Shown here: in pieces, positions 33,969 to 41,809 of the stretch | How the letters are laid out: each line of letters starts with the position of its first letter | Numbering within the stretch: the first letter of the stretch is position 1 | NCBI RefSeq assembly: GCF_011067135.1 | Contig: NZ_JAAMOW010000007.1 | Span: 62,001-126,000 of the forward strand | Direction: 5' to 3' | DNA length: 64,000 nt | Origin: Solimonas terrae | Lineage (GTDB): Bacteria; Pseudomonadota; Gammaproteobacteria; Nevskiales; Nevskiaceae | Made by a program: the position numbers and the translations under genes | The notes under the pieces: generated by a model | What the model was told of the DNA's origin: nothing | The model's input: the letters and a program-made list of their open reading frames with translations, nothing else | Database searches by the model: none

Positions 33969-36507
33969 CCCAAGGCCCGCCGCATCCGCTCTGACGGAAT
34001 GGGAAATTCTCGACCTCGCGCCCGGCGAAGGGTCGCCGGTCGCGCTGACGCACGGCGGTGATGCCTGGATACCCTGCCCGGCACCCGGCGATACCTATCT
34101 CGCCCTGCACCGCGCCGGCCGCATCCCGCATCCGCTGGCCGACCGGAACGAGGCAGCATGCAGCTGGGTGCGCGATCGCGAATGGTGGTGGCGCATCCGT
34201 TTCGATGCCGACGCACCCGAGCCGAACGAGCGCGTGCAACTGTGCTTCGAGGGGCTCGACACCTACGCGACGATCTGGCTCGACGACACGCTGCTCGGCA
34301 GCTGCGACAACATGTTCACGCCACTGCGATTCGATATCGGCACCGCGCTGCGCAAGGCCTCGTCGCACGTACTGCTGGTGCGTTTCGCACCGCCGGCACA
34401 GCAGGTCGCCGACAAATCGATGCCGATCTGGCCATTCATCGCTGACCCGATCAAGGCATCGAAACGCAATTTCCATCGCAAGGCGCAGTTCGGCTGGGGC
34501 TGGGACTGGGGTCCCGACCTGCCAACCGTCGGACTGTGGCAACCGGTGCATCTGCTCCGTCAACGGATCGCCGCGATCGATGATCTGCAGGTCGTGACGC
34601 AGGCGACACCGGCGCGGGCGCACCTGCAGATCACGCTGTCGATCGACGAGTTCGCGACGCGTGCCGGCGACGCGCTGAACGTGCAACTCCGCCTCTTTTC
34701 GCCGACCGGCGACTGTGCCGCGCAAGCCCGTCTCGCCATCGACGCCGATCAGCAGCGGGTCGGAACCGAGCTGGTCGTCGAGCAGCCGGAATTGTGGTGG
34801 ACGCCCGAGCTCGGCGCGCCGGCGCTGTACCGGCTCGAAGCGGCGCTCTGTCGCGGCACGCAGACGCTCGACAGCCGTACGCAGGCGGTCGGCATCCGCC
34901 GCATCGAGCTGGACACTTCGCCGGACCCCGACGAGCCCGGCTGCGATTTCTTCCGCTTCGTGCTCAACGGCGTGCCGCTGTTCGCGCGTGGCGTGAACTG
35001 GATTCCGGCCAGCAGCTTCGTCGGTGCCGTCACCGTGCAGGACTACGAGAGCCTGCTGCGCTCCGCGATCGACGCGAACATCAACATGCTGCGCGTCTGG
35101 GGCGGCGGCGTATACGAAGCCGATGCGTTCTACGACGCCTGTGACCGCCTCGGCCTGCTGGTCTGGCAGGACTTCATGTTCGCCTGTGCCCCCTACCCCG
35201 ATCACGACGCCGATCTGGTCGGCAGTGTGCGCCGCGAAGTCGATGCGCAGGTCCGGCGCCTGCGCCATCACCCCTGCCTGGCGCTGTGGTGCGGCAACAA
35301 CGAAGGGCAAGCCGTCCATCAGCTCGTCGATCGCCTGTCCGGTACCAAGACCCGCTATCCCGGCGATCTGATCTTCGAGACGCTGATTCCCGACGCGCTG
35401 CGACAGCTGGACCCGGCCACGCCGTATCGTCCCGGCAGCCCTTACGGCGGTCCCAGCCACAACAGCATGCGCGCCGGCGACGTGCACAACTGGACCGTCT
35501 GGCATGGTCTGCCGCCGGTGCCTGACGAACTGCCGGTCGGCGGTTTCGACCACAGCCCGGCGGCCGTCGCCTACACGCGCTACGCCGAGGACAAGGCGCG
35601 CTTCGTCAGCGAGTTCGGCATCCAGGCGGCGCCCGCACGCGCGACGCTGGAACGCTGGATCGGACATGAAGCGCTCGCGCTCGATAGTGCGGCCTTCCTC
35701 GATCGCATCAAGGACCGTCCGAAGAACAAGGTCAATGCGATGCTGTTGCCGGTCACCGGCCTGCCCGGCAACCTCGACGAGTACGTCGACTACACCCAGC
35801 TTGTCCAGGCCGAGGGCCTGAAGTTCGGCGTCGAACACTACCGGCGCCGCAAGCCGCATTGCTCAGGCACGCTGATCTGGCAATACAACGATTGCTGGCC
35901 CGGCATCAGCTGGAGCCTCGTCGATCACGATGGCGTGCGCAAGGCGAGCTGGTTCTACGTGGCGCGCGCCTACGCGCCGCTGATGGCGTCGTTCAAGACG
36001 CTCGACAACGGCGATGTCGAACTCTGGATCAGCAACGATCGGCAGGCACCCGCGCAGATCGACGCCACGGTGACGATGCTGCACCTCAACGGCGAGCCGC
36101 TGTGGCGCGAATCGCTGTCGATCAACGCTGGCGCGAACCAGTCGGTCGCGGTCTGGCGCGCCGATGCCGCGACCATCGCCGCCTCGCCCGATCGCGTGCT
36201 GACGGTGCGCTCGCCGAATTTTGCCGGCAACCGCCTGCTGTTCGCCGCGTTCAAGGACTTGCCGCTGGCCGACGAGCTGCCGCAGATGCAGATCGAGGCG
36301 CTGGACGACGGTGGCCTGGCGGTGACCCTGCGCGGCACGCGCTATCACAGCTTCGTGCACCTGCAGGGCGACGACGCCAGCCTCCGCTACAGCGACAACT
36401 ACTTCGACCTGCAGGCCGGCGAAGTTCGCAGCCTGCACGTCACCGCGGACCAGCCGCTGCGCACGGACGCGCTGCGCCTGCGGGCATTCCACCCCAAAAC
36501 CGCCTGA
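33958..36507 (+). CDS. Beta-mannosidase, glycoside hydrolase family 2
   Basis: An 849-residue GH2 enzyme that cleaves terminal beta-mannose. Order: sugar-binding domain (about 10-190, with the FGWGWDWGPDLPTVG motif near 180), immunoglobulin-like domain, TIM barrel (about 340-660) and C-terminal beta domains. The acid/base is E449 in CGNNEGQ and the nucleophile E552 in FVSEFGIQ; WQDFMFACAPYP and the WQYNDCWPGISWS loop are beta-mannosidase hallmarks distinguishing it from beta-galactosidase. No signal peptide is present, so it acts on imported substrate. ATG 33958 overlaps the transporter gene. The product mannose would feed the AGE-type isomerase encoded in the same region. Confidence 0.95.
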   Translation: MNPSPRPAASALTEWEILDLAPGEGSPVALTHGGDAWIPCPAPGDTYLALHRAGRIPHPLADRNEAACSWVRDREWWWRIRFDADAPEPNERVQLCFEGLDTYATIWLDDTLLGSCDNMFTPLRFDIGTALRKASSHVLLVRFAPPAQQVADKSMPIWPFIADPIKASKRNFHRKAQFGWGWDWGPDLPTVGLWQPVHLLRQRIAAIDDLQVVTQATPARAHLQITLSIDEFATRAGDALNVQLRLFSPTGDCAAQARLAIDADQQRVGTELVVEQPELWWTPELGAPALYRLEAALCRGTQTLDSRTQAVGIRRIELDTSPDPDEPGCDFFRFVLNGVPLFARGVNWIPASSFVGAVTVQDYESLLRSAIDANINMLRVWGGGVYEADAFYDACDRLGLLVWQDFMFACAPYPDHDADLVGSVRREVDAQVRRLRHHPCLALWCGNNEGQAVHQLVDRLSGTKTRYPGDLIFETLIPDALRQLDPATPYRPGSPYGGPSHNSMRAGDVHNWTVWHGLPPVPDELPVGGFDHSPAAVAYTRYAEDKARFVSEFGIQAAPARATLERWIGHEALALDSAAFLDRIKDRPKNKVNAMLLPVTGLPGNLDEYVDYTQLVQAEGLKFGVEHYRRRKPHCSGTLIWQYNDCWPGISWSLVDHDGVRKASWFYVARAYAPLMASFKTLDNGDVELWISNDRQAPAQIDATVTMLHLNGEPLWRESLSINAGANQSVAVWRADAATIAASPDRVLTVRSPNFAGNRLLFAAFKDLPLADELPQMQIEALDDGGLAVTLRGTRYHSFVHLQGDDASLRYSDNYFDLQAGEVRSLHVTADQPLRTDALRLRAFHPKTA

Positions 36508-36532
36508 GCGCGAACCGCCACCGGAGTCCCCG

Positions 36533-37507
36533 ATGAATACCCATACGGAAAAGCGCGAGACGGGCGTCTGGAGTCTGCTGCCCGACACCATCAGTCGCGA
36601 GGCGCGTGCGATTGCCGAGATGTTCCGCCACGTGCCGATCAATCGGGTCGCGCCGACCTCCACCGAGGAATGGCGGGCGCGTAACGAAGCCGGCAAGGCG
36701 TTCATCGCCAGTCCCCTGATGCAGCAGATGCTGAACGTGAAACCTGCGCAGTCGCGCCGGCTCACGCTGGACGGTGCCGAACATGTGCTGTTCCATCCGC
36801 CGGGGTACGACGCCGGTCGCGACCCGCGGCTGCTGGTCCACATCCACGGCGGCGGCTACGTGTCCGGCGCCCCCGAGAACGAAGCCTGCTCGGCGACACC
36901 CGTCGTCGAGCTGCTGAACTGCGCCGTGCTGTCCGTGCGCTATCCGTTGTGGTGGGAGGCGCCGCCGGGTGCCGACGTCGATCGTCTGGTCGCGATCTAC
37001 CGCGAGCTGCGCAAGGAGCGTCCGGCTTCGTCGATCGCCCTGATGGGCAATTCGGCCGGCGGCGGCCTCGCCCTGCGAACCACGCTCCGGCTGCATGCGC
37101 TGGGCGAAGCGCTGCCGGCGGCGCTGCTGCTCGCGACGCCCTGGACGGACGTGACCGGCGCCGGCGACACCAACCGGACGCTGGTGCCCTACGACATTCT
37201 CGACACCGATTCGCTCGATACCGTGCGCAAGCTGGTCGGCTCGGACGAGGCGCTGCGCTCGGCAGCGCTCTCGCCGATCCATGCAAGGTATCCGGCGGAC
37301 TTTCCGCCGACGATCATCGCGACCGGCACGCGCGACACGCTGCTGTCCGACTGCGCGCGACTGCAGCGCAAGCTGATCGACGCCGGCGTCACGCAGGAGC
37401 TGCGTGTCTTCGAGGGCATGCCGCACGGCTTCATGGGCTTCCGCATGCCCGAGTCCGATGCCTGCATGCAGGACTTCTGCACTTTCCTTGACCGATATCT
37501 GAAATAG
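36533..37507 (+). CDS. Alpha/beta hydrolase, hormone-sensitive-lipase type esterase
   Basis: A 324-residue cytoplasmic esterase. The HSL-family oxyanion motif HGGGYVSG (about 104-111) and nucleophile elbow GNSAGGG with S174 are present. The remaining triad is probably an aspartate in GTRDTLLSD (about 263-271) and histidine in MPHGFMGF (about 297-304). It starts 25 bp after the beta-mannosidase stop on the same strand, with CCGGAG upstream of ATG 36533, so it is probably in the same operon. This suggests removal of acyl groups from the imported glycoside; the actual substrate is unknown. Confidence 0.87.
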   Translation: MNTHTEKRETGVWSLLPDTISREARAIAEMFRHVPINRVAPTSTEEWRARNEAGKAFIASPLMQQMLNVKPAQSRRLTLDGAEHVLFHPPGYDAGRDPRLLVHIHGGGYVSGAPENEACSATPVVELLNCAVLSVRYPLWWEAPPGADVDRLVAIYRELRKERPASSIALMGNSAGGGLALRTTLRLHALGEALPAALLLATPWTDVTGAGDTNRTLVPYDILDTDSLDTVRKLVGSDEALRSAALSPIHARYPADFPPTIIATGTRDTLLSDCARLQRKLIDAGVTQELRVFEGMPHGFMGFRMPESDACMQDFCTFLDRYLK

Positions 37508-37547
37508 CATCGCCGCCCTGCCCGCAGCGCGAGCAGCACGAACCCGG

Positions 37548-38798
37548 ATGACCATCGAAATGCCGAAGCACGCCCCCCTGGAACGCAATCTGGAGCCGGC
37601 GCAGCCGGAAGACGTCGGACTGTCTCGCGAGGGCCTGGCCGCCGTCGACGCGGCGGTGCAGCAGCTGATCGATCAGGGCACGCTCGCCGGTGCGTTGACG
37701 CTGGTCGCTCGTCACGGCCGCACCGTTCACGTCAACGCGATGGGCAGCAAGGATCTCGCGAGCGCGGAGCCGATGCGCGCCGACACCCTGTTCCGCATCT
37801 ATTCGATGACCAAGCCGGTGACGGCGACGGCAATGATGATCCTGTTCGACGAAGGTCGCTGGGCGCTGGACGATCCGATCGGCCGACACCTGCCGGAGCT
37901 CGCGAATCTGGCGGTGATCGGGCAACACCTGCCGGACGGCAGCTACACCACCGAAGTGGCGGCGCACGCGCCAACCATGCGCGAGCTGATGACGCACACC
38001 GCCGGTTTCGGCTACGGCCTGCTGCCGACCACGGCGTTCGACCGCCTCTACCAGAAGGCCGCGATCTGGAAGTCCGCCAACCTCACGGAGTTCTGCGCAC
38101 GGCTGGCGACGCTGCCGCTGGCCTACCAGCCGGGGACGAAATGGGCCTACAGCCTGTCGATGGATCTGCAGGGCGCGATCATCGAACGCCTCAGCGGCCA
38201 GTCGCTGCCGGACTTCATGGCCGAACGCATCTTCACGCCGCTCGGCATGCAGGACACGGCGTTCCACACGCCGGCGGAAAAGCAGGGGCGCCGGGCGACG
38301 CTGTACTTCAGCGAAAAGAACGGCCCCCTGATCCCGATCGCCAATCCGCTGGCACCGGACCATGAAACGCCGCCAGCATTGGCCCTGGGCGGCAGCGGTC
38401 TGATCTCCACCGCCGGCGACTACGCGCGTTTCGCGCAGATGCTGCTCGACGGCGGCGAACTGAACGGCCACCGCATCGCCAGCCGCGAAGCGATCGCCCT
38501 GCAGATGCGCAATCACTTGCCGGACACGATGCTGGATGCAGGTTACGTTGCCGGCCACCAGCGCCTGCGACCGGGCTTCGGTTTCGGCTTCAACGGTGTC
38601 GTCTTCACCGATCCGGCGCTGGCCGGCATTCCGGTCGGCAAGGGCACCTATCACTGGGACGGCGCGGCCGGCACCTGGTTCTGGGTCGACCCCGAGAACG
38701 ACCTGCTGTTCATCGGCCTGATCCAGCTGATGTCGTACAGCGCGCCGCCGCTGCAGGCGACGACCCAGACGCTGATGGCGGATGCGATCGTCCGCTGA
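37548..38798 (+). CDS. Class-C beta-lactamase-fold serine hydrolase (EstB-like)
   Basis: A 416-residue member of the beta-lactamase/transpeptidase-like family. The SxxK motif is visible as S86-M-T-K89 (FRIYSMTKPVT), followed by MTHTAGFGYGLL and the YxN-like tyrosine in KWAYSLSMDLQG (about 200). The Gly-rich third motif is probably YHWDGAAGTWFWVDP (about 367-381), where HxG replaces KTG as in EstB-type esterases. No signal peptide is evident. The 40-bp gap after the HSL-type gene suggests co-transcription. Likely an esterase rather than an antibiotic-resistance enzyme; substrate unproven. Confidence 0.86.
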   Translation: MTIEMPKHAPLERNLEPAQPEDVGLSREGLAAVDAAVQQLIDQGTLAGALTLVARHGRTVHVNAMGSKDLASAEPMRADTLFRIYSMTKPVTATAMMILFDEGRWALDDPIGRHLPELANLAVIGQHLPDGSYTTEVAAHAPTMRELMTHTAGFGYGLLPTTAFDRLYQKAAIWKSANLTEFCARLATLPLAYQPGTKWAYSLSMDLQGAIIERLSGQSLPDFMAERIFTPLGMQDTAFHTPAEKQGRRATLYFSEKNGPLIPIANPLAPDHETPPALALGGSGLISTAGDYARFAQMLLDGGELNGHRIASREAIALQMRNHLPDTMLDAGYVAGHQRLRPGFGFGFNGVVFTDPALAGIPVGKGTYHWDGAAGTWFWVDPENDLLFIGLIQLMSYSAPPLQATTQTLMADAIVR

Positions 38799-38838
38799 TT
38801 CGCCAACCGCGACATCCCGACATTCCGGAGCCCTGCAC

Positions 38839-40185
38839 ATGCGCCGACTGCCTCGCACCGCACTGGCCTTGCTGATCCTCGGCCTGGCCGGCTGTGCCGC
38901 CATCCGGCCCGGCGACAGTCCGGCTCGCTCGCGGCTGCTCGCCACAGCTGGTGCGACGCGCAACGGCGCGGCCGATTTGCGCAGCACCGAGCTCGACGAT
39001 GGTGGCCTGGTGGTGGACGGCACGCTGGCGGGACACGCCTACGCGATCGCGTTTCCGGTCGACTGGAATGGTGGTGATGCTCTGCTGTTCGCGCACGGCT
39101 ACACCCTGCCCGGTGCATCGACGAAGGTGCCCGACAATCCGCTCGATCAGGATCTCAGCGGCGGCCTGCTGAAGTACGCCTACCTGCAGGGTTACGCGGT
39201 CGCGACGGCCGCCTACGACAAGGCCGGGCTCGGCGTGCAGAGCGGCGTCGAGAACAGCTTGCGCCTGAAGCAGTATCTCGACCGCCTCGGTGCGAAACGC
39301 GTCTATATCGCTGGCGGCTCGATGGGCGGCAACATCGTCGTCGGTCTCATCGAAATGCATCCCGACGCGTTCGCCGGCGCGCTGGCGGTCTGCGGCGCGG
39401 ACGACAGTTTCGCCGAGCTGATCGGTCGACTGATCGACATCCGCGCGGTCTACGACTACTACACGGCCGGCACGCCGTATGCCCTGCCGGGATCGCACGA
39501 GTTGAACGTGTCCGCGCTCGCCGCCCGGCCGCCGACCGGGTTGGGCTGGCTGCAGAAGCCCTGGGCCGTCATCCAGCTCAAGCGGATCTTCGATCCGATC
39601 AAGGCGCTGTTCACGGCGGCGGCGGAAAATCCCGACGGCCGCGAGGCCGCGATCATCCGCAAGGTGTCGGCCGTGACCGGCTGGGAACCCGACCCGGCCG
39701 CCTTCGTGCTGCCGATCGCGACGATCGCGCTGGGCATGGACGATGTGGTCGCCACCGCCGGCGGCAGCACCTACGACAACCGCGCCAGGGTCTATCGCGG
39801 CGCGGGCCTGACGGATGCCGACATCGCGGCGCTGAACCGCGGCATCGCGCGCATCGCCGCCGATCCGCAGGCGGTCGCCTACATCGCGAAATGGCATACC
39901 GCGAGCGGCCGCTTCGACACGCCGCTGCTGACGCTGCACAACCGCATCGATTCGCTCGTGCCGTATGCACAGCCTGTCGACCTCGGCAGGCGCGTCGCCG
40001 CTGCCGGCAACCTGCAGCATCTCGTGCAGCTGACGGTTCCGCCGATGCGCCGCCCGCTGCCTTTCAGCACGCTCGACGGCTACATGCACTGCGGCTTCCG
40101 GCCGCAGCAGCTGGCGTCGGCGTGGGACGAACTGCGCCGCTGGGTCGAGCGCGGCGAAAAGCCCGACAGCGGTTCGCGGCCCTGA
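38839..40185 (+). CDS. Lipoprotein alpha/beta hydrolase
   Basis: A 448-residue predicted lipoprotein: a short signal peptide ends with lipobox LAGC (Cys18). An alpha/beta-hydrolase core follows with GGSMGGN and candidate nucleophile S161; histidine may lie in the C-terminal LDGYMHCGF (about 414-422). ATG 38839 was chosen because earlier in-frame codons lack a signal sequence; CCGGAGCCCTGCAC lies just upstream. It follows the beta-lactamase-fold gene by 40 bp and completes a run of three hydrolases after beta-mannosidase. Location is probably the periplasmic face of a membrane. No substrate can be named. Confidence 0.82.
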   Translation: MRRLPRTALALLILGLAGCAAIRPGDSPARSRLLATAGATRNGAADLRSTELDDGGLVVDGTLAGHAYAIAFPVDWNGGDALLFAHGYTLPGASTKVPDNPLDQDLSGGLLKYAYLQGYAVATAAYDKAGLGVQSGVENSLRLKQYLDRLGAKRVYIAGGSMGGNIVVGLIEMHPDAFAGALAVCGADDSFAELIGRLIDIRAVYDYYTAGTPYALPGSHELNVSALAARPPTGLGWLQKPWAVIQLKRIFDPIKALFTAAAENPDGREAAIIRKVSAVTGWEPDPAAFVLPIATIALGMDDVVATAGGSTYDNRARVYRGAGLTDADIAALNRGIARIAADPQAVAYIAKWHTASGRFDTPLLTLHNRIDSLVPYAQPVDLGRRVAAAGNLQHLVQLTVPPMRRPLPFSTLDGYMHCGFRPQQLASAWDELRRWVERGEKPDSGSRP

Positions 40186-40352
40186 CTCCCGCCGGCACCT
40201 GCAGGGCCGAAATGGCTACGGCGCCATCATTCGTATGGACGAGGCATCGCCGGACCCGCGACGCCTTAATGCTGCATGCCGGAGGGCCGGCAGGTGACAG
40301 ATTCGCGAGCGGTGCGCATCGATGCGGCGCATCGTCATGCAAGGGAGCAACC

Positions 40353-41111
40353 ATGCTGCAGCACCTCTACACCGGCGTCCTGATCTTCATCGCGGCGCTC
40401 GCAGTGTTCACGTTCTACGGCACGATGAAGCAGGTCAATCCCTACGGCCGCTACGCCAGACCGACCGACCGCAACACGATGACGGCGCGGCCGGCGTGGC
40501 TGCTGTTCGAGTCGCCGCAGTGGTGGTCGTTCGCGGTCACGTTCTGGCTCACCGCACAATCGCCCGGCACACCGGCGATCGTCCTGTTCGCACTCTGGCA
40601 GAGTCACTATCTGTATCGCGGCATCATCTATCCGCTGCGTCGCAATGAAGACGGCAAACGCTTTCCGATGAGCGGCGTGATCTTCGGCGTGCTGTTCAAC
40701 GGCCTCAATGGTTTCGTCAACGGCTACGCGGTTTCGCACGCACCGCATCTGATGACGGACGCGTGGTTCCGCGATCCGCGCTTCGGACTCGGCCTGGCGA
40801 TCGCCGTCGCCGGCTGGCTGATCAACTTCCAGGCCGACAGCATCCTGATCGGCCTGCGCAGCGATGGCGCACCCGGCTACAGGATTCCGCGCGGCGGCGC
40901 GTTCGAGTATGTGTCAGCCGCCAACTACTTCGGCGAGATCGTGCTGTGGTGTGGCTGGGCGGTGATGTCGTGGACCGCCGCCGGTGCGCTGTTCGCGATC
41001 TTCACGATCTCCAATCTGCTGCCACGCGCGCTGTCGCATCATCGCTGGTATCGCGAGAATTTTGCCGACTATCCGAGTACGCGGCGCGCGCTGATTCCGT
41101 GGATTCTGTAA
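40353..41111 (+). CDS. 3-oxo-5-alpha-steroid 4-dehydrogenase-family membrane protein
   Basis: A 252-residue membrane protein of the steroid 5-alpha-reductase family (Steroid_dh). About six hydrophobic segments are present. Hallmarks are PYGRYARP near residue 30, the central WQSHYLYRGIIYPLR (about 88-102), and the C-terminal reductase pattern GYRIPRGGAFEYVSAANYFGEIVLWCGWA (about 175-203) and HHRWYRENFADYP. Family enzymes reduce delta-4-3-ketosteroids or related enones with NADPH. ATG 40353 follows AAGGGAGCAACC. A 167-bp gap separates it from the hydrolases. Whether the substrate is a steroid cannot be read from sequence. Confidence 0.85.
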   Translation: MLQHLYTGVLIFIAALAVFTFYGTMKQVNPYGRYARPTDRNTMTARPAWLLFESPQWWSFAVTFWLTAQSPGTPAIVLFALWQSHYLYRGIIYPLRRNEDGKRFPMSGVIFGVLFNGLNGFVNGYAVSHAPHLMTDAWFRDPRFGLGLAIAVAGWLINFQADSILIGLRSDGAPGYRIPRGGAFEYVSAANYFGEIVLWCGWAVMSWTAAGALFAIFTISNLLPRALSHHRWYRENFADYPSTRRALIPWIL

Positions 41112-41248
41112 GGGATCTCTCCATCGCGACAGCTCGCGCGACAGGGCCATCCCGCGACGTCGCCGGATGGCCCCGCCGTACTCGCAACGACGATTGCGAA
41201 TTCCCGTGCAGGAGCGGCGCCCATCGAGGCGGTTGCGCGTAGCGACGA

Positions 41249-41689
41249 TCAGGATTTGTCGTAGGCGTCGTCGAGGTTCGGCGCGAAGAAGTCCATGCCG
41301 GGCGGCGCGCTCGCGCTGGCCTCGTCCCAGTACGCACAGGCGAGCGCGATCTTGCCGTCGTCGTCGAGCACGAAGCGGTCGATGACGTGCAGGTCCAGCC
41401 CCTGATTCGCGCCCGGCACGCGTACCTGCATCGTGAAATCGAGAATGCCCTCGTTGCCGCAGGCGACGATGCGATGCACCCGCGGCGACAACTCGCGGGC
41501 CGTCTCCTGATGCGCGAAGTCCCAGAACGCGGCGACGCCGGCGTGGCCGACGAAAGCCGGCGTGCCGGCCGGATCGATCCACTTCGCATCCTCGGCGAAC
41601 AGCGAAATCAGCAGCGCACGATCGTTGCGCGCCCAGGCGTCGGCGTACTGCCGGATGACGGAACGAACCTTCTCGGGTGTCGCGGGCAT
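41249..41689 (-). CDS. NTF2-like (SnoaL/ketosteroid-isomerase fold) protein
   Basis: A 146-residue single-domain protein of the NTF2-like superfamily. The N-terminal helix RSVIRQYADAWARNDRALLISLFAEDAKWIDPAG and mid-strand IDRFVLDDDGKIALACAYWDE are typical of SnoaL-like and ketosteroid-isomerase-like proteins. It is convergent with the steroid-reductase-like gene and may act on a related small ligand, although catalytic residues of ketosteroid isomerase cannot be confirmed. It stands alone. Confidence 0.8.
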   Translation of the reverse strand: MPATPEKVRSVIRQYADAWARNDRALLISLFAEDAKWIDPAGTPAFVGHAGVAAFWDFAHQETARELSPRVHRIVACGNEGILDFTMQVRVPGANQGLDLHVIDRFVLDDDGKIALACAYWDEASASAPPGMDFFAPNLDDAYDKS

Positions 41690-41809
41690 GGCCTGATCTC
41701 TCGTGAGGGAATGCGTGCACCGATCCTAGCGCCGGGCCGGGCACGGCGGGTCCTGCATTGAGACGAGAGCCTGCGCACGCGATTCACCTCGCGTGCGCAG
41801 GGAACGCCG

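Noticed and set aside
37548-38798. Antibiotic-resistance beta-lactamase
   Set aside because: The KTG motif is replaced by an HWDG-like pattern, there is no signal peptide, and the operon context is catabolic, so an esterase role is more likely.
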